DNA from: Cryptomeria japonica
Taxonomy: Eukaryota > Streptophyta > Pinopsida > Cupressales > Cupressaceae
NCBI RefSeq assembly: GCF_030272615.1
Contig: NC_081409.1
Coordinates: forward strand, 210,806,257 to 210,870,256
Reading direction: 5' to 3'
DNA length: 64,000 bases
In this document: piece by piece, positions 59,880 through 64,000 of the stretch
Layout of the letters: each line of letters starts with the position of its first letter
Numbering within the stretch: position 1 is the stretch's first letter
Translations under genes and position numbers: made by a program
Notes under the pieces: generated by a model
Seen by the model: only the letters and a program-made list of their open reading frames with translations
Told to the model about the DNA's origin: nothing
The model's database searches: none

Positions 59880-62340
59880 TGGTTGATGGGTGGGTCCCTC
59901 CCCTTCATTAATGCAAAAGAAACAATCTATAATAGAAGATACAACTAAAGCAAAAACCAAACCAAAATAGTGGCAATTATGAAGAATAAATACCAACTAT
60001 CAACAACACGAGCTTCCAAAGCTAAGACACTAAAACAGTAAGAAGAGTGCCTATCACCTAACACATTGTTATTACGAAAAAAGATAAAAAACTGGAGACA
60101 AAGATTAACACCAAGGACACAACCAAATTGTCAAGAAGAAACTGGAAACTGAATGCAAGGATCTCTGCTGAAACTGAAGATACCATGCAGAAAGTGAGCA
60201 ACCTGCTTTGTGGAGGGATTCAACATGGATTCCACAAGCAGGCATTCCTATGCCCTTTGCAAGATAGCATTTTGGGTTGAAGGATGATGCCACTTCCGTC
60301 TAGGAAGGGTCAAGCTGGAGTGAAGGAGAAGCTACCTTTGGTAACAGAACCATCTCTCTTAAATCGGCAATAATACCCAGGAGAACCAAAAGGCTGCTCT
60401 ATTGCCTTGCACATTAACAGTTAACTCATATGCAGCATGTTCAGGCAGTCAATAAAAAAGATTTGCTTTAGATTACTGATGGGTGATATAAATGGGTAAT
60501 GCGTGGGTGACAGAAAGCAATCTAATGCATCTTATTCCTAAGTGATCACCCCTTATTCTAAAAGATGATCTTTTCCAACCCTGGTGAAGATGACGTTAGG
60601 TGATGGAAGAGGGTGCTCTGAGAGTCAAAGCTGTGGTTGACAAGGCCACAAGACAATTGGCAGCTTGATTACCTTACTTGAGTATATACTTCTAGGCATT
60701 AGATTCAAAAGATTTTGCCAAGTCCAACAAATGACCTTGCTTTAGAATAGAATTGAGCAGCCACTCCTGTATCCACCTTTAAGTATGGCTTCAATAGTAA
60801 TTTTTCTCCTATAAGCTTCTTGATACCCAATAATTTAGCCTACTCGAGGACTTCCAGTAGACCACATGTAGTTGCCCTGATGTTGGTTTCTGAGTGTTGG
60901 ATATTAGAGTTGTTGGAATGTGTTGTCATTGATGTCAACATATTCCCGTGTTTTTGTGCTTCGGTGTTGTAGAGAGTTGGTTTGAGTTGATTTACTATAG
61001 ATATGCTGATGCAGATTAATGGGTTTTGAGATACTTATCTCTAGTTGATTCAGTATGAGTTTCAGTGTTCTGGAAGATGGCTTGATTGAGTTATATGATC
61101 TGGTGTGGTGATTGGTTTTTCTGTTGGTTCTGTATTGCAGAGTTGTGATTTCAGGTTTGTGTTGCTTTGGAATTGATACTTTATGTTGTGCAGATTTTGG
61201 AGAGTGTTTGGGACGTTCATGCGTGTCCTCAGTTCGGATGGTTCATGATTTGGAACTTCACAAGCATATCTTTCAGTTTGTTGTTGGTGTTCTTGAGCTC
61301 CGGTGATGAAATAATGATGATTCTAGTTATCCGAGTTGTTGCGGAGGAATTCATGTTGTTTGTTGATGTTTTTTGATCATGTTCTATGCATTTTGGTGGT
61401 CTGCATTGATTGTGGTGCGCGTTATTGAAGATTTTATTGGTCCGGTGGTATACTTCGTGTTATACGACTTTCTGTCCGACCCGATGATTCTTGCATGTTG
61501 CAGATGATCTTGGCGAAATATTTGTTGGTGTTTCGTGTTCGAGGATTTGATTTGGGTCCATGCTATGTCCTTGTTGACATTGTATTGGTCCGCATATTGA
61601 TTTATGTATTGTGTGATGTAATTTTGTAATTAGGTCTTATGCGTTGAGCCGACCTTAAGGTTAAGGTTGATGATTTGTATAAATACATGTAATATTCACT
61701 TGTGAGATACATTTGCATGTGCGAATATTGTTTTGATTCTTCAGTAGCAAAGGAGATAAGTGAAGAAGTGCGAAAGAGTGTGCAAAAGTGTGAAGAGGAG
61801 AGTTTGAGTGTGCTTAACCGGAACTGTAATCAGGCATTTGGAGATGCTATTCAGTTCATGTAATCCGGATTGTTGTTGGATCTTTGTAAGGCAGTGAGCC
61901 TTCCCAGGGTTGTAGCCCTTTGTTGTTTTTGAGCAGTGAGCTCTAGGCAATGTGCCTGAATGCATGTGCATTCCCCATTGTAATATTTACACATACTATT
62001 GCAGAGTATCATCATATTGTGGGTAGGTTCCCACCGTGGTTTTTCCTTTTACTGGGTTTTCCACGTCAAAAATCCATGTGTTATGTGTGCTGTTGATGTG
62101 TTGTTTATCTTTGCTCTTGTAGTTCTTGATCACATTTGAAGTTAAGGTTAATTTGGTTAAGTTTGGTGAAAACTGATTCACCTGCCTGCCTCCCCCCCCC
62201 TTTCAGTTTTCCTTCTTTGCTGTTGCCAACACTGAGATCAGCTTAATTGAGAAAATTAAGGACCCTAAGGGGCATCTCATGACACCATCCACATTCACGA
62301 GGTTAGGATTGCCTCTGGATGCTCCATCAAAGTTGAGATT
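59880..62340 (-). pseudogene. LINE 3' part with RNase H, split by a solo LTR
   Basis: The minus strand reads LNFDGASRGNPNLV at about 62334-62300 and, across the LTR, continues as ATTCGLLEVLE and AKLLGIKKLI (about 60870-60800), the helix region of a LINE RNase H. The likely 3' untranslated part runs to about 59880. Stops and frame changes are present. Target duplications could not be found. Confidence 0.65.
60895..62231 (+). mobile_element. Solo LTR with perfect TSD CTGAG and 6-bp inverted ends
   Basis: 1,337 bp, TGTTGGATATTAGAG...TTGCCAACA, with CTGAG at 60890-60894 and 62232-62236. TGTTGG and CCAACA are exact inverses. It contains TTGTCATTGATGTCAACA, ATCATCATATTGTGGGTAGG and TTTCCACGTCAAAAAT, shared with the nested LTRs at 33-37 kb. 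It interrupts the LINE relic in intron 2. Confidence 0.92.
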
Positions 62341-63769
62341 AAGGAAGACCACCAAACTTTGTTACTTTTTAGTTGCTTTGCACCTTCCTTCAGTATTGAG
62401 GCTTTCTTGTACTTGTTTGTTAATTTTAAGGTTTATTTCCTTTAATTTATAATCTCATCTTTGTTTTTTGGTACATGTCTGCTTGTTTTTGATTCTTTGT
62501 TGAATGTACCCAATGAGACAGGGATCCGGAGTGGATAGGAATCACTTTAAAGAATCTGGATTGGAAGCTGGTTCTATGATTGTTCTTTAAGTGATCTTGT
62601 AATAGTAATCCACTTGCATTGAATATGACCTTTGGAGATAAATCAGTATGTTTTGGTTTAATGTGTTTCCTGTCTTTCTCCTGGCTGTGTTAAGGTTCTG
62701 GTTCTGCTTGAGATACAGTAGCATTTTTTCCATGACTTATCAGTTATTCCCCTGTTTGCTAATTTCTTTCAGAATTTGCTTCAACTTAGATTTTAAAGTT
62801 GAATACAGCTTTGGTTTCAACCTTTTGTAAACTTTGGAATCAAGTTAGATAGGTGGCAACAACTGTATGAACATTAGCGGGAGTATCATTGTTAGATTAA
62901 CAGCAGTATGTCGTTTTCCTTCCCAGATCTTCATGTATTTTACAATCAGAAGCAATAGGAAGAGAAATATTTAGGATTGCACCATTATCTGTTATTCTTT
63001 CTCCTCTGAAAGTTCGGCCCTGAAAATCAATGTCTTTAAGCAATCGCAAGAGATATGTCTATTCAAATGTTTCTCGCTTTGAACATCAATTTATATATTA
63101 CTTTTTTTTGGCTAATTGTACATGAGGCGAAAATTGAAGTTAAAAGTGAACACCATTCATCCTTATATGTTCTGCTACATACCTTGAAGCATGTTTTCAG
63201 GCATAATTCAGAATTTGGCCTCCTGAACAGCTACTCTTCATATTCTTGTCATTATAGTTGCCTGCATGTCTTGAACAACATCAGCAACATAAGCTATCAT
63301 AGCCATCCAACTAAAGTAGAACAATTGTAGACTGCCACTTACAGAAATAATACCGACAACAAACAATTGACCTTGAGCACATAAAAGGCAATTTCAAGAA
63401 GTAATTGATATATTGTTGCTTTCAAAGGAAAATCTTAGGAGAGGGAGCCCTCTGATTGCAATCCAACAGAGCACAGGGTTCCACACAAATTCTTTTTCAA
63501 CCTTATCCCAACTTCTACAATGCCTTCTGAGAAGTACTGAAACTAAGTTTCCTGTACACAAGCCCCAACAATTTTAAAGACCCTCTTCTGATATTTGAAA
63601 CAAGAAAAGGTCTTCTACACAGAATTTAGCTCAGATACCGTGTACAGACCAGAACAAGCAGAACAGAGATGACTAAGATTTGGGTAACAAAGCAGCATAA
63701 GGAAAACAAATGCAATAATTATTTCCCTCAACTTGTGTTCTTTCCAATGTTACCTGGTGACAAACACTC
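62341..63769. other. Intron 2, right part
   Basis: T-rich non-coding sequence. I searched for a third PAT exon and found none. Confidence 0.45.
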
Positions 63770-63970
63770 CTGTTTTTCTGCCATTTCCTCAAAAGGGGAT
63801 GCCCAGGGGACAGAACATTGCCCCTCTGTCCCTGATTTTTGTAGTATTTTGTGGATGTTGCAAGGACTCTCCCTGTACAAGGGGAATGGCCCCATTTGGG
63901 AATGCCAAGGGGGCACCAGGCTGTCCTGGGGATCCCCTTGTGTCCCCCATGCACACATTTTTTCAATTGC
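63770..63970. repeat. GC-rich inverted-motif block at the right edge
   Basis: GGGGACAG...CTGTCCCTG and CAAGGGGAA...GATCCCCTTG form inverted pairs within a block much richer in G and C than its surroundings. Frames open on both strands, as such sequence tends to give; no protein family is recognised. Confidence 0.45.
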
Positions 63971-64000
63971 AAAAATAAATAAAAATAAAGCAGCTCTAGT

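Noticed and set aside
59880-62340. Target duplication for the LINE relic in intron 2
   Set aside because: Only a 9-bp similarity (CTTTGTTA-) near 59870 and 62365; too short to support.
62341-64000. Third PAT exon (TS-RDPG-VPRN segment)
   Set aside because: I read this stretch in all plus frames and found no match; the exon probably lies outside the window.

Overview
This window is nuclear DNA from a plant with a large, repeat-filled genome. A gymnosperm, probably a conifer, is my inference. The grounds are one host gene split by an intron of about 12.7 kb, nested LTR retrotransposons in several families, plant L1-type LINE ends, hAT relics, and a plant-mobile-domain (MAIN-like) gene. There is no bacterial-style gene organisation, and I saw no rRNA, tRNA or CRISPR array.

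Left part (1-20.4 kb). Local tandem repeats (0.86-2.1 kb) precede a broken gene of unknown family with a G-patch-like motif and a long coiled coil (2.4-6.5 kb). A minus-strand hAT transposase relic follows (7.5-10.3 kb), with a cluster of GGCGA motifs beyond its 5' end. Next come two divergent, heavily decayed genes: a minus-strand acidic/coiled-coil ORF (11.3-12.5 kb) and a plus-strand plant-mobile-domain gene with TATA box and intron (14.6-17.0 kb). Both keep their reading frame but carry many stops of the kind expected from C-to-T decay. A short antisense LTR element without coding capacity lies at 17.5-19.8 kb.

Middle (20.4-42.4 kb). A 7.8-kb Ty3/gypsy chromovirus (20858-28685) has both LTRs, PBS, gag, protease, RT, RNase H, integrase, chromodomain and PPT, and is disabled by frameshifts and stops. 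Its two flanks do not match. The end of its 3' LTR plus 50 bp of flank match a solo LTR of the same family at 33786-35363. That solo LTR has a perfect GGGAT target duplication and sits inside an inverted LTR, which itself sits inside a further LTR. A compound microsatellite (37.8-38.5 kb) and other LTR-like sequence follow.

Right part (42.4-64 kb). A 5'-truncated LINE has a perfect 18-bp target duplication. The only apparently living host gene is a DHHC protein S-acyltransferase (PAT08/09-like). Exon 1 is 39 nt (46165-46203) and exon 2 is 186 nt (58899-59084); the catalytic exons must lie beyond the right edge. Its first intron holds a foldback array, a gypsy gag-protease relic, a small retroposon with a 20-bp target duplication, a hairpin-rich satellite, a second hAT (DUF659) relic and a solo LTR inserted in a microsatellite. 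The second intron holds a LINE RNase H relic split by another solo LTR (TSD CTGAG).

I did not find a convincing new functional system. The strongest leads are the mosaic LTR, the frame-preserved but stop-riddled divergent gene pair, the intronic foldback and hairpin arrays, and the unidentified G-patch/coiled-coil gene.
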